A stretch of 64,000 nt of DNA, taken from assembly GCA_026413225.1 (NCBI GenBank), contig CM048555.1, positions 77,941,785 to 78,005,784 of the forward strand, read 5' to 3'. Below the pieces are notes generated by a model that was given only the letters and a program-made list of their open reading frames with translations, was not told where the DNA came from and ran no database searches. The DNA comes from Otis tarda (taxonomy: Eukaryota > Chordata > Aves > Otidiformes > Otididae). Below, piece after piece: positions 1-10,620 of the stretch (position 1 is its first letter; the number at the start of each line of letters is the position of its first letter). The translations under genes were made by a program, and so were the position numbers.

Positions 1-734
1 AACCCCAATTACATTTCACTCCCTTTTCCTGAGGATTTCTTTTCTGCCTAAACTTACATTTCAAATGAGCCAAAGGCAAACAATGAAGTTGAAGATAGAT
101 GTGAGTGGTATACATCTGCATTAACAACTAAAGTACAAAAATATACACTTTAGTACATTATAGAATCTCACAGCATAAGAGTGTCAGCAGGAGAATAATT
201 CAGATTAGTTCTGTAGGTTCTTAACTGTGTAAATGTGAATTTGGTGTTTGTTTTGATTTTTAATAGCCCCAAAAGATTAAATAATATATTTACCATTTGG
301 AAGGCAGGGATTTTATTATAAAACCTGCAGAGGAAATACACATAGAAATATTCACCTGGGGCCTGCTCTAATTCACATGAAAGCTGAGACAAAAGCTTTT
401 GTTGTCTCTACTAAAAGTTGGATTATTACATATAGTTTAGTAATTGTCTTAGTCAATTAGTGTGGGACTACTATGATCTCTGGGGGGCTCATCATAAAAA
501 TGCAGTTCAGGAGAATGTCTCCCTCTTGGTTTTCCACTTGTTCTGCTGAGTTTGATTGTGTGGAACAGCTACTGATGTAGCTACCTTTATTTTTCTCGTG
601 TTGTGTATTATGTCTGTCCTAAATCATGCTTTATCATTTGCTTGCATTTATTTAAAATCTTGTGAATGTGAATCTTGCCTACTACTGATAATACTGGCAT
701 AGACTAGAAGGATATCAGGGTTGCTCAGTTTTTG

Positions 735-765
<31 letters not shown>

Positions 766-3181
766 TTCAAATCTTCACCCAGCAATAAAAATACTCAAAT
801 CTGCAAAACCAAACATCTTCCTCTCACCCCTCAAAACAAATAAACAGAACTCCAGTGTTGTGTGTGTCTCTCTATACTATTTGCAAATATTTTGATGTCT
901 CATGCTTGATCCACCTATGTATGTGAAGTTTTGGAATAAATATACTCACATGACACATCCAGCATGTCCTCCTCTTTCTACACATTAGGGAATTCTTCAG
1001 CAAAAAGTGAAAATGACTTTGGAAAACTTAGTAGTGGGAACAATCCTGTTTAAGGGGTGGGCTGATCAGTTACTATTGCTCATGTGAATGGTATGTAGTT
1101 GTCCTATGCAGTTTGTATGGATAAATGGCCAATGGTATGCTAAGCTTTATTGTTCTTAGTTTGGGTCTTCAGGTCATGTCAACCCCAAGGTAAAAGCTCA
1201 TAGTCTCAGGTAGCATATTTTTTTTTTTTTTTTCTAAATAGGATTGCAGTTACCATCTTGTTTTTCCCACTCTCAAAATAAGCACTGTGCTTCTGGCTGA
1301 ATTTGACACCACCCCCCTTCATATCCCACCCTTCCACCCTCACCACCCAAAAAAAAAAAAAACCAAAAAACAAAACAAAACAAAAAAAACAACCCAAAGC
1401 CCCCCGCCCCTCCCCACCCCCCAAAAAAAACCCCCACAAAAACAAAACCCACCCAAAATGAAAAACCCACCACCAAAAACCTTCCAGTGTCTAGCAGCTC
1501 TTTGGGAGCAATGATAGGCAAGAACCCTTCAGGTAGTCTACAAATCTAATTTTTCCACTAGCCTTGATAAATACATAAGAAAATAGCAAAAAAAAAAAGA
1601 ACCAAACTTTGTTTCAGTTCATAAAATTCTTCAAAGAACTTTTGGAGAGTCTACCCTACCAAACAGAAGATGCATGATAAACATGATCTGAGTAGAGTTC
1701 AGAAACAATCCTCACAGAATATAGGCTTAAGCTTTTTTTTTTTTTCTTATTCTATCAAAACTGTAAATAATATCTTAGAAATCTGCAAGGAATGTTGGAA
1801 TATATCTTTGCACAGCAAAATCTGAGTTTTCTAATCCAAAAAGTCGTCAGTTCATAAAAAAGTCTGTTAGACGTGTATGAGAGAAACTGTCCCTGTAAGA
1901 GGTAAGAACTATCTTTCAAGTTAGTGAATGCTTCACTGCAAGAGAAACACACCAGCCATTCCCCTCTTATTACAGAACCTTTGCCAAGTTTTTTAGTTTA
2001 ATAGTATGCTTTTGGTGAAATAGCCGCATGAGCCTGGGATGTATGAGGATTGGACTTTTACCCTTGTATGTCAGAAAGAATAGAGCTGTAAGTCTTTTTT
2101 TTTTTTTTTTCTTTTGTTTTTTTTTTTTTTTAAACTAAACTAAAGATGGAAGTGATGACTTGATCCTGGGTGTCCTGTTTCACTGCTGTCACCTTATCGA
2201 CTAAGCTGGAGGTGGGTACAATTCTCAGCTAGTGGGAGACACTCACGGTGTAGAAATCTACATTTGAGTAGTCTCTGTAAGTTCCATTTGTATTAAGTTG
2301 CAGAAATGGGATTTCCTACAGTGTTGCAAGATAGTCACTTGTACCCTTAAAGGACCCCTTTTCCCTTGAATAAAGGGAGAGCCAAGAAAGATTACCTCAA
2401 ATGTAAACCGACTACTTGGGAGAAATTAATCCTACTAAATTTGTCTGATAAAAATACACTTCTGCATCTACTTCTTTATTTCATGGAGATACCTCCATGA
2501 AAATGTTGTGTCTCAGAAGTGAATGGCATGACCTTCAGCGGACATAGCTGTATGGTGAATGGTGCCGAAGCCATACAGAATAACTTCTCCCTTTTGGCTT
2601 CAGGTGCTCAGGCACTCATCTACTGTTTCACCAATACTCATCCTATAACATGTATAATTAGCTTGGGCTTTCTAACAACATCTAACATAACAAATGTTTG
2701 TACATTATGGCCATGGCAGTTTGTGCCAAATAGCTAAGGGATCTTTTGTTTCTCTTGCAGTCTGTCTTCTCTCTGGCTTGGTTTATGTAAACAGCTATCA
2801 ACAGCTGAGGTGATCAACTGGTGGTATAAATATTTCTCCCTGACCTTGTTAAAACAGTATGAAGGTCTGGCTAACTCAGGGAGACAAGCATTGAAGGAGT
2901 GAATACATGGCTCAGCCCAACATAAAGTGTAAAAACTGAACAACTAAAGAAAGAATTTCAAAGAGAGCAACGGACTTCAGTTGACTTCAACCCTGATATT
3001 CATTCCCAGCAATAAGGGATGTCCAGAGTTGTGACTGAGCATAATCTAGAGATCAGTACTAGGAACCACCTTGGTATCATGCTTGAACTCTGTATTGCAC
3101 TTATGAATATATATAGTAATTGCAACTTTCATTTGTATTGTGGTTTTGGTATGTTTTGTATCAATGTGTAATCTCATGTAA
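1..3181. other. AT-rich unique DNA with low-complexity tracts
   Basis: No gene or transposon is recognisable here. The stretch holds a 26-base A run (740-765), T runs at 1218-1233, 2095-2110 and 2117-2131, and an A/C-biased tract at 1307-1480 listed separately. Short open frames are interrupted often and match no family I know. Confidence 0.6.
1307..1480. repeat. A/C-rich strand-biased low-complexity tract
   Basis: For about 170 bases the plus strand is almost entirely A and C, alternating A runs with C runs. The core at 1400-1422 is five C runs separated by single bases. The minus strand is therefore G/T-rich with closely spaced G runs. Open frames across it (proline/lysine one way, phenylalanine/glycine the other) are composition artefacts. 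Confidence 0.85.
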
Positions 3182-3186
3182 CATTA
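3182..3186. repeat. Target-site duplication, left (CATTA)
   Basis: CATTA directly precedes the LTR terminus TGTCGTAG and is repeated exactly at 4361-4365 after the other terminus. A 5-bp duplication is usual for ERVL-class integration and marks both ends as intact. Confidence 0.85.
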
Positions 3187-3375
3187 TGTCGTAGTTCAGC
3201 CCCGATCGGGACCAGACGACGCAGTCTGTCTCTCACTCCCCCCACCCTCCGAGAGAATAGGGAGAGATAACATAAGAAAAAACAGCTTGAGGTTTGAGAT
3301 AAGGACAGGACAGGGAGAAAATCCTTAAAGTTACCGTTATGGGCAAAACAGACTCGACTTAGGGAAAACTATTCA

Positions 3376-3381
3376 TTTATT
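3376..3381 (-). promoter_or_regulatory. LTR polyadenylation signal AATAAA (copy A)
   Basis: Plus-strand TTTATT reads AATAAA on the element's sense strand. It lies about 190 bp from the LTR's 3' end, between the TATA-like site and the terminus, where an R-region poly(A) signal is expected. The same motif is at 7952-7957 in copy B. Confidence 0.55.
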
Positions 3382-4177
3382 ACTACAAACAGCAGGATAA
3401 TGAGACAGAGAACAAGATAACCTCCCTCCACCCCTCCCTCTTCCCAAGCTTAACATTATCTCTACTACCTTCCCTGCCTCCTCGAGCAGCACAGGGGGGA
3501 AGAGCGAATGGGGGTTGCGGTCAGTTCATTACACGTTGTTTCACGCCACTGCTTCATGGTCGGGGGAAGAACTCCTCACATTCCTCCCCTGCTCCATTGT
3601 GGGGTCCCACCCATATGCCACAGTCCTTTGTAAAACTGCTCCGGCGTGGGTCATCTCTTCCACTGGGTGCAGTCTCTCCAGAACAGCTGTCCCAGCGGGC
3701 CCTCCATGGGCCACAGCTGCCTTCAGGCATTCACCTGCCCCGATGTGGGGTCCTCCACGGGCTCCAGGTGGATCTCTGCCCCTTCGTGGACCTCCATGGG
3801 CTGCAGGGGGACAACCTGCTCCACCATGGTCATCACCACAGGCTGCAGGGGAATCTTGGCCAGGAGCCGCATTACTCCTCCCCCTCCTTCTGAACTGACC
3901 TTGGCATCTGCAGCTGTTCCTCTCACAAGAAAAGTTCTTCACAACAGGCTGGCAGATGCCTCTCAGAATCTCTTCACATCATCCATCTCATCTCCTCTCC
4001 ACTTCTTGAAGCAGGGCTGGGCCCAGTTGGGCCCAGTCAGCCACCTGGCAAGAGGCCAAAGGGTGAGGCCTGCAAGGCCCATGAGGCCTGCTGTGCCTCT
4101 GCCCCTGCTCAGCTGCTTCACATCTTCTCTTCTCTTTTTTTTTTTTTTTTTTTTTTTCCCCCCTCCTGTTTTCCCCT

Positions 4178-4185
4178 TCTTAAAT
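4178..4185 (-). promoter_or_regulatory. LTR TATA-like box (copy A)
   Basis: CTTAAATA on the plus strand reads TATTTAAG on the element strand, about 175 bp inside its 5' end and followed by a purine-rich stretch. It is conserved in copy B at 8727-8734. Promoter activity is inferred from position only. Confidence 0.45.
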
Positions 4186-4360
4186 ACATTACTGCAGCGG
4201 TGTTATCACGGAACATTCTGCTACCAATTGGCTCGGCCTTGGCCAGCAGCAGGTCTGCTCTAGGCCTGGCCGAGTCCACTGAACAAAGGGGAGCAACTTC
4301 TAGCAGTTTCCTACAGAAGCTACCACCTTACCCCCCCCCCCCCCAAACAAAACCACAACA

Positions 4361-4365
4361 CATTA
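4361..4365. repeat. Target-site duplication, right (CATTA)
   Basis: Exact copy of 3182-3186, directly after the LTR terminus ACCACAACA. Confidence 0.85.
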
Positions 4366-6163
4366 ATTGTCTTCAAATAAGTAAATTTTATATTAAATGT
4401 TACATCCTCCATGTGTGGAATATCTAAAAGAACCTGGTCAGAGTATTGTACTATTGACACTCACTGTTAGCAAGGTTACCAGTACAGTTTGGTGTGTTTT
4501 CAAAAAACACATCCTTTCATTTAAACATAGATGATGTAGGTTTATGTAAGGATTGTATTGTTGAGTTTCTATGGCTTGTGTTGGAGGTTATAGATTAGAT
4601 AAAAGGACATTTTTAAAAAAATTATCACCAATGATGGTTTTTTTCACATGTATTCACTATTCACAATAGTCTTTGTGAATAGATCTTCTTAAAAATAAAG
4701 GTTATGTACTCTATGTATGCGTATGTCCCCAGATTACTCACTGAAAACCGTAGAGTTCTTTTCTGTTTGTCCTTGAAGTACCATTCATCTAAAGAAAAAA
4801 CAAAAACTTATAGACTAGCTTGTCAGGCACATAGCTACTATGTCCACATGGGTGGGATATAACTAATCCTATTCCAGTGTTACAAGCAGTTTAACCTCAT
4901 TAACAAGGCACTCTAATCTGTCACTACTTGGCTATATATGTATGTTTTCTCATATATCAGCTAGTTCAATATTTTTTGCAAAATGCTGCAGAGGGGCACG
5001 TTGGCATTCCTCATATGACTTGCCAGAGGTACCAGTGGATACCTGTAGTGCAGGAGGAATCCAAATGCAGGTCCCTCCAGCCCTAAACTCTCCTTCCTCT
5101 TCCATCAGACATTCTGCTGTCATTTAATAGACAGTAATTTGAGGTGCAAACACTTTATTTTCAGAGCATTTTTGTGAAAGAACCAGCTTTCTGATGGGAA
5201 TAACAAATGATGGCAATTTGGAGACAGTTATGCAATTGCTTTTTTTTTTTAAAATATTTTCACATTGGCTTTTGTGAGCGCAGAATTACTATTGGCATAT
5301 TTTTTGCTTAATAAGTAATTCTTCAAGACATTGCCTAACCAATTAGACAACCAGTTATGCATCTCCTGAGAGCAATAACAGTATAAGTAATGGAAACCAC
5401 CAGGTATGATGCTGAAAATGGACTGTTAACTATTCCTTGCTGCTTCTTCAAAATTGCTGAAGGTGGTGGAATGGATGACTTTTTCCTTGCTAACGGAAGG
5501 ACAAAATTATTTAGTTTATTATTATTCTTTTCTAAGCATAGCTAGTGAGCATTCTTGTGTAGGGACACAATGGTTTAGAGTTAGAGTCATTATTGTGGTA
5601 TTGTAACCACCTACTGTCTGCCTCTCCGCCTGTTTTATACAGCTCGAACAATTTCTTCCCGGTTTGTGTGCAGAATTTTCTTACTTTTAAGTTTTAATGT
5701 CATGCAAAAGGTAAATTGGAAATAGCATTTCCTTCTATGATATGAAATAAAGAAAATAAATGATGTGGTGATGTCAAATTGGAATTTTGACCTTAGATAT
5801 TTACGAAAATGTGTACCTGCTTGCCTGGTTCCAGTCCACACTCCTCTGTGTGGGGATGTTATGTGAAGGAAGGTCAGATAATTAATAATTTTCTGGGGCG
5901 GTTAAAAGGAATATTTGATCTGTTTCTAGAATATCATAGAGTCTGGAAAGGATTCATCTGTGCAACTGCTAAATCAGTGGTTTATGTCCAGTAGCAGAAA
6001 TTATTGTAGACCACTGCCAAAAAAATGCCTACCTCTTGGAGAGATCCAGAATCCTAAAATCATGGTGTTATAAACGGGTTCTGTTAGTCTGTGGGAGCTC
6101 TTTCTTAAGAAAGATCACCTCTTAAACTATCTCTAATTATAACTCTTCAAAATTGGCCTGAAT
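4366..6163. other. Unique AT-rich interval between the two solo LTRs (left part)
   Basis: No retroviral internal sequence, no gene and no recognisable repeat. A T run sits near 5240-5250. The absence of gag/pol sequence argues that the LTRs at 3187 and 7769 do not bracket one provirus. Confidence 0.6.
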
Positions 6164-6228
6164 TGAATGAGGAGTTGGACCAGAGGTCCCTTTCAGCTGA
6201 CACTCTTTTTAAGCTTTTCTGATTTCTA
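6164..6228 (+). mobile_element. Old CR1 LINE 3'-end fragment
   Basis: The sequence GAGTTGGACCAGAGGTCCC followed by a decayed pyrimidine-rich tail ending GATTTCT matches the CR1 3' untranslated end (GTTGGACTAGATGACC...GGTCCCTTCCAACC...GATTCT). It is short and diverged; the 5' boundary is not visible. Confidence 0.5.
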
Positions 6229-6960
6229 AGTGCATATGTGTGCATAAAGTACTTGGAGATTTTACCAGAGTAAGTGGATTTCTGGGCTAAAAGAATTTAT
6301 AGAAGGAGATCACACCTACAGTACCTTACATGAGACAGTGTGGAGGGGCTTTACTGGTGAGGAACAAGTTCAGTAGTGGTTTCTGGCAGAAAGGCACTTC
6401 AAAAAATAATTACAGGTGAGGAGCAGGAAAGTGCTTCAAGAAGAGGAGGGTATGAATAGATAATGCATAAGTACGAGGTAACATTCTATTCTAAGGGCAG
6501 AAGTAATCTTGCCACACAACAGAGTAGCTGTCTAAAGGTTAAAATACTAAGTTAGTTTTCTGGACTCTCTCTTCAGTCAATGGACAGATAATATTTTAAA
6601 GGACAACTTGTCCTGTGTTAAAACAAAGATAAGTTGGGATAGTCATTGATAATGAGATTTGTTAGCATCACAGTAATATTTTTCAATTACAAACTTTTTT
6701 CTTCATGGTGATATCCATGCCAAGTGTTGCATTTAGTTTAAAATATTTTATAATGTTAACCTGATTTCAGTTCAAATGCATTTAAAAATCCCATTAATCT
6801 AAGAGGTAGAAACAATTTATCATTTAATGGCAGATTTAAAGCTGGAAACCTTTGGAAGAATTCTAATAGATAAGCAAGTCTAACATTTCTTAGTTTTGCT
6901 CAGGTAATATTGGGAAGAGATGAGAAATTCAGGTACAGTAGTACAATATGTAAAATAAAT
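6229..6960. other. Unique AT-rich DNA
   Basis: No gene, RNA gene or repeat recognised between the two CR1 fragments. Confidence 0.55.
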
Positions 6961-7243
6961 CACAGAATCACAGAGTAGTTGAGGTTGGAAGGGACGTCTG
7001 GAAGTCAGCTGGTCCAGCCCCCCTGCTGAAGCAGGGCCACCTAGAACTGGTTGCTCAGGACTGTGCCCAGATGGCTCTTTCCTCTTTGCACCCTCCCTTC
7101 AGATATTTATGTGCATTAATGAGATCCCCTCCAAGCCTTCTCTTCTCTAGGCTGAATAGTTCCTTAGCCTTTCCTCATAGGAGAGAATCTCCAGTCCCAT
7201 TATCATCTTTGTGGCCCTTCGCTGGACTCTCTCCAATAGTCTT
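6961..7243 (-). mobile_element. CR1 LINE 3' fragment
   Basis: Read on the plus strand it starts CACAGAATCACAGAGTAGTT then GGTTGGAAGGGACGTCTGG, the reverse complement of the CR1 3' terminus. It continues through segments equivalent to GGTCCAGCCCCCCTGC, GAGATCCCCTCCAAGCC and CTTCTCTAGGCTGAATAG, ending in the CTGGACTCTCTCCAATAG portion. It therefore carries the 3' UTR and last codons of ORF2 and is 5'-truncated, as most CR1 copies are. The subfamily differs from the neighbouring CR1 at 8975. No intact protein remains. Confidence 0.9.
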
Positions 7244-7763
7244 CACTGGACTATTCACCAGCAGCACAATGTGTGTGAAATACCTTTTTGTTTACACGTA
7301 AGTAATCAATCTCAGGCTATCAATTGGTTTTTTAATCTGGTCTTTTTGTGTGTGTAGTTCCTCTCTTCTGTCAAAGAAAAAACAATCCACTAGCAATATT
7401 TAGGGTTAAAGTAATTCTTTAGTTCTATGAAAAATATGTTAAGATTTTAAAACTTCTGCATTTCAGTGAAACCATTACTGTTCATGTTTTCATGGTCAGA
7501 TGGTGACTAGGGGAGCAGCCTTGCTTGTGTGAGAACCAGCTTTAGTTCTTTCTGATGTTTGATTCAGGGCAGAAGCTTTTACCTGGCTCCTTAGCATAGC
7601 ACCTGAATCTGATAACATGGGGTTAATGATTACCCTATTCCCACTCATTTCTGTCTTACAGCAGAAACTTTGTTGTGGGCTAGTTCTCCAATCCAAAAAG
7701 GCTTTTTATAGCTTTTGTTATATGAACTAGATGCCAATAGAAGATTTTTTTTTTTTTTTTTGC
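7244..7763. other. Unique DNA with a T run
   Basis: Nothing recognised except a T run at 7746-7761 immediately before the LTR duplication at 7764. Confidence 0.5.
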
Positions 7764-7768
7764 AATGA
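7764..7768. repeat. Target-site duplication, left (AATGA)
   Basis: AATGA directly precedes the LTR terminus TGTTGTAG and is repeated at 8908-8912. Confidence 0.85.
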
Positions 7769-7951
7769 TGTTGTAGTTCAGCCCTGATCAGGACCAGACT
7801 ACGCAGTCTCTCTCTCACTCCCCCCACCCTCCGAGAGAACAGGGAGAGAAAATATAAGGAAAAACGGCTCAAGGTTTGAGATAAGGACAGGGAGAAATCC
7901 TTAAAGTTACCATCACGGGCAAAACAGACTCGACTTGGGAAAAACTATTCA

Positions 7952-7957
7952 TTTATT
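7952..7957 (-). promoter_or_regulatory. LTR polyadenylation signal AATAAA (copy B)
   Basis: TTTATT on the plus strand, AATAAA on the element strand, at the position corresponding to 3376-3381 in copy A. Confidence 0.55.
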
Positions 7958-8726
7958 ACTACAAACAGCAGGATAATGAGACAGAGAACAAGATAACCTC
8001 CCTCCACCCCTCCCTCTTCCCAAGCTTAACATTATCTCTACTACCTTCCCGCCCCCGAGTGGCACAGGGGGGAAGAGGGAATGGGGGTTGCAGTCAGTTC
8101 ATCATACGTTGTTTCACGCCGCTGCTTCATGGTCGGGGGAAGAACTCCTCACATTCCTCCCCTGCTCCGTTGTGGGGTCCCACCCCTATGCCACAGTCCT
8201 TTGTAAAACTGCTCCGGCGTGGGTCATCTCTTCCACGGAGTACAGTCTCTCCAGAACGGCTGTCCCAGCGGGCCCTCCACGGGCCACAGCTGCCTTCAGG
8301 CATCCACCTCCCCCGGTACGGGGTCCTTCACGGGCTCCAAGTGGATCTCTGCTCCTCCGTGAACCTCCATGGGCTGCAGGGGGACAACCTGCTCCACCAT
8401 GGTCGTCACCACAGGCTGCAAGGGAATCTTGGCCAGGAGCCACATTACTCCTCCCCCTCCTTCTGAACTGACCTTGGCGTCTGCAGCCGTTCCTCACAAC
8501 AGGGTGGCAGATGTCTCTCAGGATCTTTTTTACATCTTATTCACTTCTCATCTCCTTTCCACTTCTTGCAGCCGGGCTGGACCGAGTCAGGCCCAGTCGG
8601 CTGCCTGGCGAGAGGCCAGAGGGTGAGGCCTGCAAGGCCCATGAGGCCTGCGCCTCCCCCTCTGCGCCTCTGCCCCCGCTTAGCTTCTTCACATCGTCTC
8701 TTCTCTCTTTTTTCTGTTTTCCCCTT

Positions 8727-8734
8727 CTTAAATA
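8727..8734 (-). promoter_or_regulatory. LTR TATA-like box (copy B)
   Basis: Reads TATTTAAG on the element strand, at the same relative position as in copy A. Functional status is unknown. Confidence 0.45.
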
Positions 8735-8907
8735 CGTTATCGCAGAGGTGTTATCATGGAACATTCTGCTACCAATCGGCTCGACCTTGGCCAGCAGCAG
8801 GTCCGCCCTAGGCCTGGCCAAGTCCACTGAACAAAGGGGAGCGACTTCTAGCAGTTTCCTACAGAAGCTACCACCTTAGGCCCCCCCTCACTAACAAAAC
8901 CACGACA

Positions 8908-8912
8908 AATGA
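8908..8912. repeat. Target-site duplication, right (AATGA)
   Basis: Exact copy of 7764-7768, directly after the terminus CCACGACA. Confidence 0.85.
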
Positions 8913-8974
8913 CCTCAATAGTGGTAAGAAAGGAATCAAAGCTAAACCTTAACCATCAAGCACTGAATCCTCTT

Positions 8975-9524
8975 CCTTCCCCTCTACTCTGCCCTGGTGA
9001 GACCCCACCTGGAGTACTGCGTCCAGTTCTGGAGCCCCCAATATAAGAAGGACATGGACCAGTTGGAGAGGGTCCAGAGGAGGGCCACGAAGATGATAAA
9101 AGGGCTGGAGCACCTTTCTTATGAGGACAGGCTGAGAGAGTTGGGGCTGTTCAGCCTGGAGAAGAGGAGGCTCTGGGGAGACCTGATAGTGGTCTTCCAA
9201 TACCTCAAGGTATTGGAGGAAAGATGGGGAGAGACTGTTCAGTAGGGCCTGTTGTGATAGGACGAGGGGTAATGGTTTTAAAATAGAGGGAGGTAGATTT
9301 AGATTAGATATTAGGAAAAAAAAATTTTACACTGAGGGTGGTGAAGCACTGGTCCAGGTTGCCCAGAGAGGTGGTGAATGCCCCATCCCTGGAAACATCC
9401 CAGGCCAGGCTGGATGGGGCTGTGAGCAACCTGATCTGGTTGGAGATGTCCCTGCTCGTTGCAGGGGGGTTGGACTGGATGACCTTTGAAGGTCCCTTCC
9501 AACCCTAACCATTCTATGATTCTA
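8975..9524 (+). mobile_element. CR1 LINE, 5'-truncated copy with ORF2 C-terminus
   Basis: Begins in the ORF2 segment CTGGTGAGACCCCACCTGG and ends CCATTCTATGATTCTA. The frame from 8997 to 9245 reads the last part of the CR1 reverse-transcriptase protein: [14 protein letters not shown], then [20 protein letters not shown] and [14 protein letters not shown], stopping early after the LQYLK-like segment. Downstream the decayed C-terminus and the 3' UTR (CCTGATCTGGTTGGAGATG...GTTGGACTGGATGACC) follow. The full protein carries an endonuclease and a reverse transcriptase; neither domain's catalytic part is here. It lies 62 bp right of solo LTR B. The 3' UTR type matches the copies at 32505, 45939, 54324 and 55129. 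Confidence 0.93.
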
Positions 9525-10079
9525 CAAATGGCTCTTGTTTGCTTTATGAGCACATAAGTTCTATTGAAGTGTGAGAAGCTGATCAAAGCTACAGATAGTG
9601 CCATAAGGAATGGGCAGATCTCTTAGTGAATTAAGAGAGAGTTTTGAGAGAAACAGCCAGACTTTGGATGATTAAATGGAAATTGAATGGGACTGGTACC
9701 AAGATAACTATATCTATAATACCATTTAATGCCACAATCACCTAGGTAAACATATCAGGAATTTGGGTATGGATGTAGCAAAACTAGGGCCAATAGGAGA
9801 GAGCTGATTATAGCAGCCTTGCTAATCTGTGAGGACAGAAGGGCACAGAAGACTGGATAGAAGTATGGGCATGGGAAAATGGAGGGTGGGCAGGATAGAA
9901 CAGGTTGGTTGCACATAAGCAAGTTGCTGGTCGCTGTACTTTTCTGGCTGAGACCTATGCCTGATCACCACAGTCTACCCTGTCTACTTATTAAAGTAAT
10001 AATTATTCCCAACTATTTTTGGTGCAAGTATGCTTTTTATTTTGTGTGTGTGTATTTCATGTGCCTGATGTGCTAAATC
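9525..10079. other. Unique DNA, no recognised feature
   Basis: No gene or repeat seen. Open frames are short and without recognisable domains. Confidence 0.5.
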
Positions 10080-10620
10080 AACCTCAGGTTGGAACTAACC
10101 AGGGAGCAGGATGAGATCTGGATGCCCAGCAACTGAGTGCACTGTGGTCTTGGTGCTGCTGTACAGATCACACCTGATACTGGCTGGCTGCTGGAGAGAC
10201 CTTAGGCTGTGTGTGTGTGAGTTTATGTTCTGATACCAAACTTCAAGCTGGTCTAGGCAATGAGAAGAGGAGACCTCACTGGAAAGACCTGAGGTGGTAA
10301 CTGGGAAAGGGGCCTGCGTTCATGCCTCCCTGTTTCATGGGACTGTGGATAGACTTAAAAGTCTGTGCTGGTATTCTAGGCATCTGTGATTGTGAGTGTG
10401 TATGCTCTGTGTTTGCATCTTCGGAGCATGTGCTTGGCTTTGCTGACTAGACCTGAAAATGCGAATCATGGGAACCTCATCCACCAGACAGAGATGAGAG
10501 GAATGGCCTGGCTCTCAGTCTCCACCAGCTTGGCTCTAGCAGCCTGGGAAGGAGACCTCTCCTGAGTTCCAATGCCTGTAAGACTTCTCTTCCCTCAGCA
10601 AAGACTGATAGGTTTGTGGG
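10080..10620. other. GC-richer block, possible unidentified old repeat
   Basis: Compared with its AT-rich surroundings this block is noticeably richer in G and C, contains a short GT run (10209-10219), and has the texture of an old interspersed repeat, for example around GAGCATGTGCTTGGCTTTGC at 10425. I cannot assign a family, and it has no open frame of note. It might equally be unique sequence. Confidence 0.25.

Larger units (their letters stand above)
3187..4360 (-). mobile_element. Solo LTR, ERVL-like endogenous retrovirus (copy A)
   Basis: A 1,174-bp GC-richer block in AT-rich DNA, near-identical over long stretches to 7769-8907. Its plus-strand ends are TGTCGTAGTTCAGCC and AAAACCACAACA, so the element begins TG and ends CA. 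Minus orientation is inferred from a TATTTAAG TATA-like site (4178-4185) followed downstream by an AATAAA signal (3376-3381), and from the element ending in a segment reading CTTATCTCAAACC. Perfect CATTA duplications flank it. No gag, pol or env sequence lies beside it, so this is a solo LTR left by recombination between two LTRs. Long T and C runs (about 4134-4157, 4331-4344) expand it relative to copy B. Open frames up to 205 codons inside it are by-products of its GC content. Confidence 0.9.
7769..8907 (-). mobile_element. Solo LTR, ERVL-like endogenous retrovirus (copy B)
   Basis: A 1,139-bp LTR of the same family and orientation as copy A. The plus-strand ends are TGTTGTAGTTCAGCC and AAAACCACGACA; the flanking duplication AATGA differs from copy A's CATTA, so the two integrated independently. 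The TATA-like site (8727-8734) and AATAAA (7952-7957) are both kept. Several differences from copy A are CG versus TG or CA: near the left end copy A reads CGATCGGG and GACGAC where copy B reads TGATCAGG and GACTAC. This is the pattern of methylated-CpG decay. No internal retroviral sequence adjoins it. Open frames of up to 135 codons are composition-driven and not conserved in length between copies. Confidence 0.9.

Noticed and set aside
1206-1521. Gly/Phe-rich and Pro/Lys-rich frames
   Set aside because: They follow from the A/C-biased tract and have no independent support.
3515-4263. Overlapping open frames of 98-205 codons on both strands in LTR A, and their equivalents in LTR B at 8059-8879
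   Set aside because: The frames arise in GC-rich LTR sequence in several frames at once, differ in length between the two copies and encode no recognisable domain.
3187-8907. One provirus bounded by two LTRs
   Set aside because: Each LTR has its own complete target duplication, and the 3.4 kb between them has no gag, pol or env sequence but does contain CR1 fragments and unique DNA.
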